Shown one piece after another: positions 16,052-24,379 of a stretch of DNA of 64,000 nt. The notes under the pieces were generated by a model that was not told where the DNA came from, ran no database searches, and was given only the letters and a program-made list of their open reading frames with translations. A program made the position numbers and the translations under genes. The DNA is from Rhizobium lentis (GTDB taxonomy: Bacteria > Pseudomonadota > Alphaproteobacteria > Rhizobiales > Rhizobiaceae), in contig NZ_JACHBD010000004.1 in assembly GCF_014200175.1 (NCBI RefSeq), positions 372,001-436,000 of the forward strand, read 5' to 3'. How positions within the stretch are numbered: the first letter of the stretch is position 1; every line of letters begins with the position of its first letter.

Positions 16052-18502
16052 ATGACCGAAAAACTCGTCATCATCGGCAATGGCATGGCGCCCGGGCGCA
16101 TGCTGGAGCACCTCTTCGAACGGGCGCCCGGACGCTATGAAGTCACGATCTTCAATGCTGAGCCGCGCGTCAATTACGACCGCATCATGCTGTCGCCGGT
16201 TCTCTCGGGAGAGAAGGACTACGAGCAGATCATCATTCACGGTGACGGCTGGTACATCAAGCATGGCATCATGCTCTACAAGGGCCACAAGATCGTCAAC
16301 ATCGATCGTGCCGCCAAGACGGTCACCTCCGACCACGGCGTCACCGAAAGCTACGACAAATTGGTGATTGCCACCGGCTCCGTGCCCTTCATCATCCCAG
16401 TTCCCGGCAAGGATCTGCCCGGCGTCATCACCTATCGCGATCTCGACGACGTGCAGGCCATGCTGCTTGCCGCCCAGTCGCGCGAAAAGGCGGTCGTCAT
16501 CGGCGGCGGTCTGCTTGGCCTCGAAGCGGCGGCCGGCCTCGCCCAGCGCGGCATGGACGTCACCGTTCTGCACGTCATGCCGACGCTGATGGAGCGCCAG
16601 CTCGATCCCGCCGCCGGTTATCTCTTGCAGAAGGCGGTCGAGGAACGCGGCATCAAGGTCATCTGCAAGGCCAATACCAAGGCGATCATTGGCAATGGCA
16701 AGGTCGAAGGCATCGAACTTGACGATGGCCGCATCATCCCGGCAACTCTCGTCGTCATGGCCGTCGGCATTCGTCCGAGCGTCGGCCTGGCGAAGGACGC
16801 CGGCCTTGCGGTCAATCGCGGCATCGTCGTCGATAACGGCATGCAGACTTCGGACGGCGATATCTTTGCGCTCGGCGAATGCGCCGAGGTCGGCGGCATG
16901 GTTTATGGCCTGGTCGCGCCGCTTTACGAAATGGCTCGCATCGCCGCCGCGCATCTCTCCGGCGACCGTTCGCCGGCTTTTGTGCATGCGGACACGCCGA
17001 CCAAGCTCAAGGTCACCGGCATCGAACTCTACTCGCTCGGGGATTTTGCCGACGGTGACGACCGCGAGGAGATCGTGCTGCGCGATGCCAGCGCCGGCGT
17101 CTACAAGCGCCTGGTGCTTAAGGACAACAAGATCATCGGCACCGTGCTTTACGGCGAGACCGCCGACGGCGCGTGGTTCAACGATCTGAAGAAGAAGGCG
17201 ACCGATATTTCGGAGATGCGCGAGACGCTGATCTTCGGTCAGGCCTATCAGGGAGGGTCACCGCTGGACCCTATGGCGGCCGTTGCAGCCTTGCCGGATG
17301 ACGCGGAAATCTGTGGCTGCAACGGCGTATGTAAAGGCAAGATCACCTCGACGATCACGAGCAAAGGACTGACGTCGCTCGACGATGTGCGCGCCCATAC
17401 CAAGGCATCGGCCTCGTGCGGCTCCTGCACTGGTCTCGTCGAACAGCTGATGGCGCTGACGCTCGGCGACGGCTACAATCCGGCCGCCGTGCAGCCGATG
17501 TGCACCTGCACCGAACTCGGCCATGACGATGTTCGCCGCCTGATCAAGGCAAAGGGTCTGAAGAGCATTCCCGCCGTCATGCAGGAATTGGAATGGAAGA
17601 CCTCCTGCGGCTGCGCCAAGTGTCGGCCGGCGCTCAACTATTACCTTGTCTGCGATTGGCCGGACGAATACGCCGATGACTACCAGTCGCGCTTCATCAA
17701 TGAGCGCGTCCACGCCAACATCCAGAAGGACGGCACCTACTCCGTCGTGCCGCGCATGTGGGGCGGCGTCACCAATTCGAACGAGCTGCGGGCCATCGCC
17801 GATGTCGTCGACAAGTTCGAGATCCCCATGGTCAAGGTGACAGGCGGCCAGCGCATCGATCTGCTCGGCATCGAGAAGGAAGACCTGCCCGCCGTGTGGG
17901 CCGATCTCGGAAAGGCCGGCTTCGTCTCCGGCCAGGCCTATGCCAAGGGCCTGCGTACGGTGAAAACCTGCGTCGGTTCGGACTGGTGCCGGTTCGGCAC
18001 CCAGGATTCGACGGGTCTCGGCATCCGCATTGAGAAATTTATGTGGGGATCATGGACGCCGGCCAAACTGAAAATGGCCGTGTCTGGCTGCCCGCGCAAT
18101 TGCGCCGAAGCGACCTGCAAGGATATCGGGGTGATCTGCGTGGATTCCGGTTTCGAGATCCATTTCGCCGGTGCCGCCGGTCTCGACATCAAGGGCACCG
18201 AGGTGCTCGGCCTGGTGAAGACCGAGGACGAGGCGCTGGAGCATATCGTGGCGCTGACGCAGATGTATCGCGAGCAGGCCCGCTATCTCGAGCGCATCTA
18301 CAAATGGGCTAAGCGGGTCGGTCTGGACGAAATCCGCCGCCAGATCATGGATGATGGTGAAAAGCGCAAGGCCTATTACGACCGCTTCGTCTTCTCCCAG
18401 AAATTTGCCCAGGTTGATCCCTGGTCGGAGCGTGTTTCCGGCAAGGACAAGCACGAATTCAAGCCGATGGCGACGATCGGCTATCCGCAGGCGGCCGAGT
18501 AA
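16052..18502 (+). CDS. nirB: Assimilatory nitrite reductase [NAD(P)H] large subunit
   Basis: An 816-residue cytoplasmic flavo-siroheme enzyme reducing nitrite to ammonium. Domains in order: FAD/NAD(P)H-binding (residues 1-330; VVIGGGLLGLEAAAGLAQRG near 148), BFD-type [2Fe-2S] regions (ICGCNGVCKGK near 420, CGSCTGLVEQL near 453, a second CTC...CGCAKC set near 487-530), then the nitrite/sulfite reductase half. The siroheme-[4Fe-4S] ligand cysteines are in CVGSDWCRFGT (about 640) and CPRNCAEATC (about 680). Length is normal. It is followed by its small subunit nirD 10 bases later. Confidence 0.96.
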   Translation: MTEKLVIIGNGMAPGRMLEHLFERAPGRYEVTIFNAEPRVNYDRIMLSPVLSGEKDYEQIIIHGDGWYIKHGIMLYKGHKIVNIDRAAKTVTSDHGVTESYDKLVIATGSVPFIIPVPGKDLPGVITYRDLDDVQAMLLAAQSREKAVVIGGGLLGLEAAAGLAQRGMDVTVLHVMPTLMERQLDPAAGYLLQKAVEERGIKVICKANTKAIIGNGKVEGIELDDGRIIPATLVVMAVGIRPSVGLAKDAGLAVNRGIVVDNGMQTSDGDIFALGECAEVGGMVYGLVAPLYEMARIAAAHLSGDRSPAFVHADTPTKLKVTGIELYSLGDFADGDDREEIVLRDASAGVYKRLVLKDNKIIGTVLYGETADGAWFNDLKKKATDISEMRETLIFGQAYQGGSPLDPMAAVAALPDDAEICGCNGVCKGKITSTITSKGLTSLDDVRAHTKASASCGSCTGLVEQLMALTLGDGYNPAAVQPMCTCTELGHDDVRRLIKAKGLKSIPAVMQELEWKTSCGCAKCRPALNYYLVCDWPDEYADDYQSRFINERVHANIQKDGTYSVVPRMWGGVTNSNELRAIADVVDKFEIPMVKVTGGQRIDLLGIEKEDLPAVWADLGKAGFVSGQAYAKGLRTVKTCVGSDWCRFGTQDSTGLGIRIEKFMWGSWTPAKLKMAVSGCPRNCAEATCKDIGVICVDSGFEIHFAGAAGLDIKGTEVLGLVKTEDEALEHIVALTQMYREQARYLERIYKWAKRVGLDEIRRQIMDDGEKRKAYYDRFVFSQKFAQVDPWSERVSGKDKHEFKPMATIGYPQAAE

Positions 18503-18512
18503 GGAGATGGAC

Positions 18513-18842
18513 ATGAATTGGATCGCAATCGGTGACATCTCCGATATTCCGCTGCGCGGCGCGCGCTGCGTGAAGACGCCGCAAGGCAAGATCGCCGTCT
18601 TCCGTACGGCCGAAAACGAGGTGTTTGCCATCGAGGATCACTGCCCGCATAAGGGCGGCCCGCTATCCCAGGGCATCGTGCATGCCAAGGCCGTCACCTG
18701 CCCCCTGCACAATTGGGTGATCTCCCTCGAAACGGGCAAGGCGCTCGGCGCCGACGAGGGCGAAGTGCGGACCATACCGGTCCGCAACGAGGACGGCGCC
18801 CTGTTTATCGCGCTCGAAAGCCTGTTGATGGCGGCTGAATAA
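18513..18842 (+). CDS. nirD: Nitrite reductase small subunit (Rieske-type NirD)
   Basis: A 109-residue Rieske-fold protein, the partner of NirB. It keeps the cluster-ligand pattern CPHKGGPLSQG and CPLHNWVISLETG (C-x-H and C-x2-H), although many enterobacterial NirD proteins have lost these ligands. ATG 18513 is preferred over 18507 because AAGGAG occupies 18501-18506. Its TAA shares a base with the nitrate reductase ATG (TAATG), so translation is coupled. Confidence 0.93.
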   Translation: MNWIAIGDISDIPLRGARCVKTPQGKIAVFRTAENEVFAIEDHCPHKGGPLSQGIVHAKAVTCPLHNWVISLETGKALGADEGEVRTIPVRNEDGALFIALESLLMAAE

Positions 18843-21499
18843 TGGCGGCTGAGGTCAAGACCACCTGCCCCTATTGCGGCGTCGGTTGCGGCGTTATCGC
18901 CACGGTCGACGAAACCGGCGCGGTCAGCGTCAAGGGAGATCCGGAGCATCCGTCGAATTTCGGCCGGCTCTGCTCGAAGGGTTCGGCGCTTGCCGAAACC
19001 ATCGATCTCGACGGCCGGCTTCTTTATCCCGAAATCGCAGGTGAACGCAGCGGCTGGGACGAGGCGCTCGATCTGGTCGCCCGGCGCTTCTCCGAAACGA
19101 TCGCCGAACACGGGCCTGATTCCGTCGCCTTCTACGTCTCCGGCCAGTTGCTGACCGAAGATTACTACATCGCGAACAAGCTGATGAAGGGCTTCATCGG
19201 CTCGGCCAATATCGACACCAATTCCAGGCTCTGCATGTCCTCGTCGGTGGCCGGGCATCGCCGCGCCTTCGGCGCCGATACCGTGCCGGGGACCTATGAG
19301 GATATCGAACTTGCGGATCTGGTGGTGCTCACCGGCTCCAACCTCGCTTGGTGTCATCCCGTCATCTACCAGCGGCTGGCCGCCGCAAAAGCGGCGCGGC
19401 CGAACATGCGCATCGTCGTCATCGATCCGCGCCGGACGATGACATGCGATATCGCCGACCTGCATCTGGCTATCCGCCCGGACGGCGATGTCGCGCTGTT
19501 CATGGGGCTGCTCGCCCATCTTTCGACAAGCTCTGCGATCGACCAGAATTATATCGCCTCCCATACGGAAGGCTTCGCCGGCGCCTTTGCGGCCGCCTCA
19601 GCACTTGATAGCAACGATCTCCTCGAGCGGACCGGCCTGCCGGCCATGCAGATCCGGGAGTTCTTCCGCCTGTTCGAGATGACCTCGAAGGTGGTGACCT
19701 GCTACAGCCAGGGCGTCAATCAATCCTCCTCTGGCACCGACAAGGTCAACGCCATCCTCAATTGCCATCTGGCGACCGGCCGCGTCGGCCGCCCGGGTAT
19801 GGGCCCCTTCTCGCTGACCGGCCAGCCGAACGCGATGGGCGGGCGCGAAGTCGGCGGTCTCGCCAACATGCTCGCCGCCCATATGGCGATCGAAAATCCA
19901 GAAGACCGTGACCGCGTTCAGCGCTTTTGGGAATCGCCGGTCATCGCTGCAAAGCCTGGTTTGAAAGCGGTCGACATGTTCCGCGCAGTCGCCGACGGAC
20001 GCATCAAGGCACTCTGGATCATGGCCACCAATCCCGTCGTCTCGATGCCGGATGCAAACAGCGTCGAAAGCGCCATCGCCGCCTGTCCCTTCGTCGTCGT
20101 CTCCGACATACTGAGAGAGACGGATACCGCCCGGCACGCGCAGGTGCTTCTACCCTCGCTCGGCTGGGGCGAGAAGGACGGCACCGTCACCAATTCCGAA
20201 CGGCGCATTTCCAGGCAGCGGCCGTTTCTCGGCATGCCCGGCGATGCGAAGGCCGACTGGTGGCAGCTTGCGGAGGTCGGACGCCGCATGGGATTTGCCG
20301 CCGCCTTCGATTTCGATGCGCCGGCCGAAATCTTCGCCGAACACGCCGCCCTGTCCGCCTTTGAAAACAACGGCAGCCGCGATTTCGATATCGGCGCCCG
20401 CGCCGGCATCACCGGCGCCGCCTATGACGAACTGTCGCCGTTCCAGTGGCCGCAGCCGGCAGGAAGCGCGCCCGGCGTCACCCGCTTCTTCGCCGATGGC
20501 GGTTTCTACCATGCCGACGGCAAGGCGCGTTTCGTTGCAGTGGAAGCACCGGCAACCGATCGCACCAATGCCGACTTCCCCTTCACGCTGAATACCGGGC
20601 GCATCCGCGACCAGTGGCACACGATGACGCGAACCGGAAAGAGCGCGCGGCTTTCCGCCCATATCGCCGAACCCTTTGCGGAGATCCATCCGCGCGACGC
20701 GATCGAGACCGGCATACCGAGCGCCGGCCTCGTCGAGATCGACAGCCCCCACGGCAAGGCGATCGTCCGGGCGCTGGTGACCGATCGCCAGGCGCGCGGC
20801 GGTATCTTCGCGCCGATGCACTGGAACGACCAGTTCGCGGCAAAAGCGCGGATCGACGCCGTGGTCGCGCCGATCACCGATCCCTTTTCCGGCCAGCCGG
20901 CGTCGAAGAACGTCGCTGTCACCGTCCGACCCTTCCCCGCAAGCCATTACGGTTTCGCCGTATCGGCGACAAAACCCGTAACACCTGACGCGGCCTATTG
21001 GGCACTGGCGAAAGCCGAGGGCGGCTGGCGGCTGGAGCTCGCCTTCGACCAGACCGTCGAAGACTGGACGGCGTGGTGCCGGGCGGTTTTCGCCATTCCT
21101 GATGAGATCGAACCGCTGGGTTATGCCGACCGGCAATCCGGCGACCTCAGGCTCGCCTTCTTCGACGGCGAGACCTTGCTCGCCGCGCTGTTCCTCGCCC
21201 GCGAGCCGGTTGCCGTGGCGCGCAACTGGGCGATCTCGCAGCTCTCCGCCGTGCATGGCGACCTCAGGAAGCGCTTCGCGCTCGTCGCGGGCCGTCCCGG
21301 GGCCGGCAGACCGGATCCGGGCGCCACCGTCTGCTCCTGCTTCAGCGTCGGTGTCAACCAGATCGCCGCCGCCGTGCGCGAGGGATGCCACAGTGTCCAG
21401 GCGGTCGGCAAGCAAACGAGCGCCGGAACCAATTGCGGCTCCTGCCGCGGCGAAATCGGCAGAATCATCGATCGCTGTCTGGCCGCGGCCGCGGAGTGA
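18842..21499 (+). CDS. nasA: Assimilatory nitrate reductase catalytic subunit with C-terminal BFD domain
   Basis: An 885-residue molybdopterin-guanine-dinucleotide enzyme reducing nitrate to nitrite in the cytoplasm. An N-terminal [4Fe-4S] site is formed by CPYCGVGC and RLCSKGSAL. The Mo-cofactor domains follow (FYVSGQLLTEDYYIANKLMKG, SRLCMSSSVAGHRRAFGAD, FSLTGQPNAMGGREVGG), then a molydopterin-binding domain (TGRIRDQWHTMTRTGK, about 585-600). The last 60 residues are a BFD-like [2Fe-2S] domain (VCSCFSVGVNQI ... NCGSCRGEIG), as in NasA/NasC-type enzymes that take electrons through a fused domain. Residues 690-830 are not recognised. Other names in use are nasC and narB. It is the last gene of the operon. 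Confidence 0.93.
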   Translation: MAAEVKTTCPYCGVGCGVIATVDETGAVSVKGDPEHPSNFGRLCSKGSALAETIDLDGRLLYPEIAGERSGWDEALDLVARRFSETIAEHGPDSVAFYVSGQLLTEDYYIANKLMKGFIGSANIDTNSRLCMSSSVAGHRRAFGADTVPGTYEDIELADLVVLTGSNLAWCHPVIYQRLAAAKAARPNMRIVVIDPRRTMTCDIADLHLAIRPDGDVALFMGLLAHLSTSSAIDQNYIASHTEGFAGAFAAASALDSNDLLERTGLPAMQIREFFRLFEMTSKVVTCYSQGVNQSSSGTDKVNAILNCHLATGRVGRPGMGPFSLTGQPNAMGGREVGGLANMLAAHMAIENPEDRDRVQRFWESPVIAAKPGLKAVDMFRAVADGRIKALWIMATNPVVSMPDANSVESAIAACPFVVVSDILRETDTARHAQVLLPSLGWGEKDGTVTNSERRISRQRPFLGMPGDAKADWWQLAEVGRRMGFAAAFDFDAPAEIFAEHAALSAFENNGSRDFDIGARAGITGAAYDELSPFQWPQPAGSAPGVTRFFADGGFYHADGKARFVAVEAPATDRTNADFPFTLNTGRIRDQWHTMTRTGKSARLSAHIAEPFAEIHPRDAIETGIPSAGLVEIDSPHGKAIVRALVTDRQARGGIFAPMHWNDQFAAKARIDAVVAPITDPFSGQPASKNVAVTVRPFPASHYGFAVSATKPVTPDAAYWALAKAEGGWRLELAFDQTVEDWTAWCRAVFAIPDEIEPLGYADRQSGDLRLAFFDGETLLAALFLAREPVAVARNWAISQLSAVHGDLRKRFALVAGRPGAGRPDPGATVCSCFSVGVNQIAAAVREGCHSVQAVGKQTSAGTNCGSCRGEIGRIIDRCLAAAAE

Positions 21500-21515
21500 A
21501 AGGCAGAAACGGTTG

Positions 21516-21537
21516 CGCGGCCTGAGATCAGGCCGCG
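21516..21537. terminator. Palindromic hairpin between nitrate reductase and HAD gene
   Basis: CGCGGCCTGA-GA-TCAGGCCGCG is a perfect 10-bp stem with a 2-base centre between two convergent genes, overlapping the HAD stop codon. There is no T tract, so its role as a terminator is probable but not certain. Confidence 0.5.
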
Positions 21538-22193
21538 TTCGGGACGATGAGCATTTTATGGTCGGCCGAGATACGCACCGAGATCTCATCGTAGGATGAC
21601 AGGGTCGGATGCGCCGTCTCCATCCGGGCATGATGGGTTGCCGTCACCACCATGACATCGGCGCCCGCCGCCTCACCGGCGATGATGCCGGCTGCGACAT
21701 CCTCAAACACCAGGCAGTCCTGCGTGCTGACGCCGAGGCGTTCGGCGCCGAGAATATAGCATTGCGGATCGGGCTTTCCGATCTTGACGTCCTCCGCCGT
21801 CACCATGAATTTCGGCAGCGACAGGCCTGCGGCCTCCAGCCGCCGGCGGGCAAGACGCAAGGGCGAGGAGGTCACGATCGCCCAGCGATCCGGCGGTAGC
21901 GAACTCAGGAATGCGGCCGCACCTGAAATGGCGACGACATCGCTGACATCGGCGATTTCGGCCTCGGTCACCAACCTCGCTTCATGTTCGGGATCGACGC
22001 CCGGCAAATTCAGCCGGGCGATCGTGTCGACGCCGCGCGATCCATGCATCTTCGGCAGAAAGTCGGCGACATCGAGCCCCTGGCGCCTTGCCCAGTCGCT
22101 CCACACCCGTTCGGCCGCACGGATCGAATTAAGGATGGTGCCGTCCATATCGAACAGGAAGGCGGCATAAGGCTTCTCGAAGCCACGAGGCAT
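21528..22193 (-). CDS. HAD-superfamily phosphatase (subclass IA)
   Basis: A 221-residue haloacid dehalogenase-type hydrolase. Motif I is FLFDMDGTILNS with the nucleophile Asp, motif II is IVTSSPL, and motifs III-IV are KIGKPDPQCYILGAERLG and CLVFEDVAAGI. This pattern is typical of sugar-phosphate or phosphoglycolate-type phosphatases; the cap domain (residues about 20-90) would set substrate. ATG 22193 places motif I at the usual distance; the frame stays open a further 30 codons to a TTG at 22283, without support. It is convergent with the nitrate operon, with no functional link evident. Confidence 0.85.
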   Translation of the reverse strand: MPRGFEKPYAAFLFDMDGTILNSIRAAERVWSDWARRQGLDVADFLPKMHGSRGVDTIARLNLPGVDPEHEARLVTEAEIADVSDVVAISGAAAFLSSLPPDRWAIVTSSPLRLARRRLEAAGLSLPKFMVTAEDVKIGKPDPQCYILGAERLGVSTQDCLVFEDVAAGIIAGEAAGADVMVVTATHHARMETAHPTLSSYDEISVRISADHKMLIVPNAA

Positions 22194-22321
22194 CGGCTGG
22201 GACAAAAGGCTGAATCCTTCGGGAAAAAGAGTCGGGTGGCGATCGCTGGACGCGATGAAACGGCAAATCGCCATGTTTTGCAAGCTTTCGATCGTGACGG
22301 CGACGATGTCGCAAATCTATC

Positions 22322-22642
22322 CTAAAAAGAAGCGGCGGCGCCCGAAGCCGCGATCAGGTCGCAGGAGAGGCGAAGGCCGATCCGGTCATGGCAGCGGTCG
22401 CCGGTGCGGGCGGCAAGCTCCAGTTCGGCCGGCGCGTCGGCCCGCAGATAGGACTGTGCTGTCGGATCGACGCGCGTCGGAATGGCGGTCCATAACAAGG
22501 GGCGGCTGACGTCGATCGCGGACATTCCAGCTTTTTCGCCGCCCATAGCCGCGGAGGCGATTGCCATGCCACCTGCCGTCAACGCGAGTGAAAGCGCAAT
22601 CTGCAGACCGATATCTGCGGCCTCACGGGCAGAAACGAACAT
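22322..22642 (-). CDS. Hypothetical protein with an N-terminal membrane segment
   Basis: A 106-residue protein with one hydrophobic segment (about residues 10-34: GLQIALSLALTAGGMAIASAA), probably exported or membrane-anchored. After it comes LLWTAIPTRVDPTAQSYLR, which resembles the stretch DLWTASPVKIDPRQQHYER in the BA14K protein encoded at 61737-62318. The two N-terminal halves therefore look related, while this one lacks the BA14K C-terminal repeats. No function can be given. The start ATG at 22642 follows a GGCCACTAT context with no strong ribosome site, so the start is uncertain. Confidence 0.5.
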   Translation of the reverse strand: MFVSAREAADIGLQIALSLALTAGGMAIASAAMGGEKAGMSAIDVSRPLLWTAIPTRVDPTAQSYLRADAPAELELAARTGDRCHDRIGLRLSCDLIAASGAAASF

Positions 22643-22772
22643 AGTGGCCTCATGCTACGGATCGGCGTTTCGTCATGCCCTAAGACAGGCCGTGGCAGTG
22701 ATCCAGCGGCTTCGCCCGTTAAGGTTTATGCGTAACCATGCAAGGCAAGCGTGCAGGTTTTTCGCGAATTTC

Positions 22773-22797
22773 GGAACAATGATTCCGTGACGCAGTT
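22773..22797 (+). promoter_or_regulatory. EcfG (RpoE2)-type general stress promoter
   Basis: GGAAC (22773-22777), a 17-base spacer and GTT (22795-22797) match the EcfG consensus. The start codon at 22841 lies 44 bases downstream, behind a strong AAAGGAGGA ribosome site. Confidence 0.65.
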
Positions 22798-22840
22798 ACA
22801 CCAGGGTCATCCAAGATGAAAATCAAAGGAGGATATCCTC

Positions 22841-23167
22841 ATGACGAGATCTCTTATCGCCGCTTCGCTGCTCGCGATCGGCATGGCATCGTCGGCCTTT
22901 GCCCAGTCGAATCCCGATCCGATCGGGCCGACGAATGGCGGCTCGACCGATCCGAGTTCGGGTAACTATTCGTCCGATTACACCAACAGCGACAATGGCA
23001 TGCATCCTGTGCAGGTCGCCCCGGTCGATCCGACCACGACGCAGAGCATCGGCCGACCCCAGACGATGGAATGCCCCGGCATGCCACAACAGATGTCCGG
23101 CGTCGACACGCGTGGCGGCGAGAGTGGCGCTTCAATCAGCGAAGCCTGCCGCGAATACGACAACTGA
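22841..23167 (+). CDS. Small secreted hypothetical protein, stress-promoter driven
   Basis: A 108-residue protein with a textbook signal peptide (MTRSLIAASLLAIGMASSAFA, cleavage after AFA). The mature part is hydrophilic and rich in Ser, Asp, Asn, Pro and Gly, with two cysteines (MECPGMP and EACREYDN) that could form a disulfide in the periplasm. I recognise similar short exported proteins in Rhizobiaceae but no named family. An AAAGGAGGA site about 10 bases before the ATG and an EcfG-like promoter upstream argue for high expression under stress. A strong terminator follows, so it is a single-gene unit. Confidence 0.75.
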   Translation: MTRSLIAASLLAIGMASSAFAQSNPDPIGPTNGGSTDPSSGNYSSDYTNSDNGMHPVQVAPVDPTTTQSIGRPQTMECPGMPQQMSGVDTRGGESGASISEACREYDN

Positions 23168-23189
23168 GCAGACCGTCGCCCGCTTTGAG

Positions 23190-23215
23190 AAAAGGCCGGT
23201 TCACGCCGGCCTTTT
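23190..23215 (+). terminator. Rho-independent terminator after the small secreted protein gene
   Basis: AAAAGGCCGG-TTCACG-CCGGCCTTTT forms a 10-bp perfect stem ending in four T residues, 23 bases past the stop codon at 23167. Confidence 0.85.
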
Positions 23216-23216
23216 C

Positions 23217-23447
23217 ATGTCGCGGGATCACCAAAAGCTTTTCTCTTTGGACGATAGCTTCGGGCTCGATTACGCCCATACGCTTGTCGAATGGCGCGAG
23301 CGCTTCCGGTGGGTCTGGGAACGCATCCGCCCGATGGGCTTCGACGAGCGTTTCAAGCGGCTCTGGGAATTCTATCTGTTCTATTGCGAAGCCGGCTTCC
23401 GGGCCTGCAATATCGATGTACGTCAAGTGGTGTTCTCGCGCAGCTGA
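23217..23447 (+). pseudogene. Remnant of cyclopropane-fatty-acyl-phospholipid synthase (C-terminus)
   Basis: The 76-residue open frame contains LDYAHTLVEWRERF, RPMGFDERFKRLWEFYLF and YCEAGFRACNIDVRQVVFSR, which match the last 70 or so residues of CFA synthases (normally about 400 residues). The catalytic methyltransferase domain and the S-adenosylmethionine site are absent. Homology appears to start directly after the terminator at 23190-23215. No ribosome site precedes the ATG at 23217. In related bacteria cfa belongs to the sigma-E/ChrR singlet-oxygen regulon; a broken chrR is nearby (24380-25021), so this is probably a decayed member of that locus. Confidence 0.7.
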
Positions 23448-24281
23448 TCATTCCGCCGGATGCGGTGTCGCCGGATGGTGACCTGCCGATGACGGCCGTT
23501 CGCGCCAGCCGGTCAAGCGGTTCACCAGCGGGAAATAAGCGCCGTAGGGAAGCAGACGCGCAAGCTTCAGCAGCGTGGTGAAGCGCCCGGGGGAAGTGAT
23601 CTCGAACGCCTGCGATTTCAGTCCGGCTGCGATCTGCCGGGCAGCCTCCTCGGGCGACACCAGCGCCGTCATCGGCAAGGCGCTCTTGTCTGTCGCCGGG
23701 GTATCGATGAAGCCCGGGCTTACGAGCTGGATGCGGATGCCCATCTTGTCGAGATCGAATTTCAGGCTTTCGGCCATGTTGATCAACGCCGCCTTGGTGG
23801 CCCCATAGGCAGCCCCCGTCGGCAGGCCGCCATAGCCAGCGACGGAGGAGACGATGGCGATCTGTCCCTGCCCTTTCGCCTTCATATGGCGGATCGCCGG
23901 CAAGAGACAGTTGACGACGCCGGAAAGATTTACTGCGAAGCTCGTTTCGAAATCGGCGCGGTGCAGGTCCTCGGCATGAACAGGCAGATAGACGCCGGCA
24001 TTGAGGATCACCATGGCGAGCGTCCCGTGCTCGTATTCGATGGAGGCCATGACGTGTTCCATGTCCTCGGCATCGGTGACGTCGCCGTCAAGAACGACGA
24101 TGCTGCCGTCAAGGCCGCTGGCCTCGGCCTGCAGTTCGACCAATTTTTCATGGCTTCTGGCGGTGACGGCGACCTTGTATCCCTCGCCGGCGAGCTTCAG
24201 CGCAAGCGCCCGGCCGATGCCGGAACTCGCGCCCGATATCCAGACGATACCATGTTCGGGACGGGCGATGAAATCACGCAT
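23448..24281 (-). CDS. Short-chain dehydrogenase/reductase of the ChrR-linked locus
   Basis: A 277-residue classical SDR. It has the cofactor motif WISGASSGIGRALALKL (GxxxGxG, about residues 14-30), NAGVY, catalytic Ser in IVSSVAGYGG, and the YxxxK pair in AAYGATKAALINMAE. It ends with a Pro/His-rich tail. In many alphaproteobacteria an SDR of this kind is encoded with the ECF sigma factor/ChrR pair and cyclopropane synthase. Here it is the only intact gene between a chrR remnant upstream and a cfa remnant converging downstream, whose stop codon abuts its own. Substrate unknown. Confidence 0.82.
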   Translation of the reverse strand: MRDFIARPEHGIVWISGASSGIGRALALKLAGEGYKVAVTARSHEKLVELQAEASGLDGSIVVLDGDVTDAEDMEHVMASIEYEHGTLAMVILNAGVYLPVHAEDLHRADFETSFAVNLSGVVNCLLPAIRHMKAKGQGQIAIVSSVAGYGGLPTGAAYGATKAALINMAESLKFDLDKMGIRIQLVSPGFIDTPATDKSALPMTALVSPEEAARQIAAGLKSQAFEITSPGRFTTLLKLARLLPYGAYFPLVNRLTGWRERPSSAGHHPATPHPAE

Positions 24282-24379
24282 GACATGTTCCTCCGGCTCA
24301 GCCTGACCAACACGAGACAGATCCGGAAGTTCACATCTCCTCCCGGATTTACGGCCCTATCACACCATTGTGGCTGCTT

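Noticed and set aside
14624..16987. 787-codon minus-strand open frame across the nitrate transporter and nirB
   Set aside because: Shadow frame of two well-supported plus-strand genes, rich in D, R, G and H, with no domain and no ribosome site.
20150..21631. 493-codon minus-strand frame within nitrate reductase
   Set aside because: Antisense shadow of a gene with clear molybdopterin and iron-sulfur motifs.
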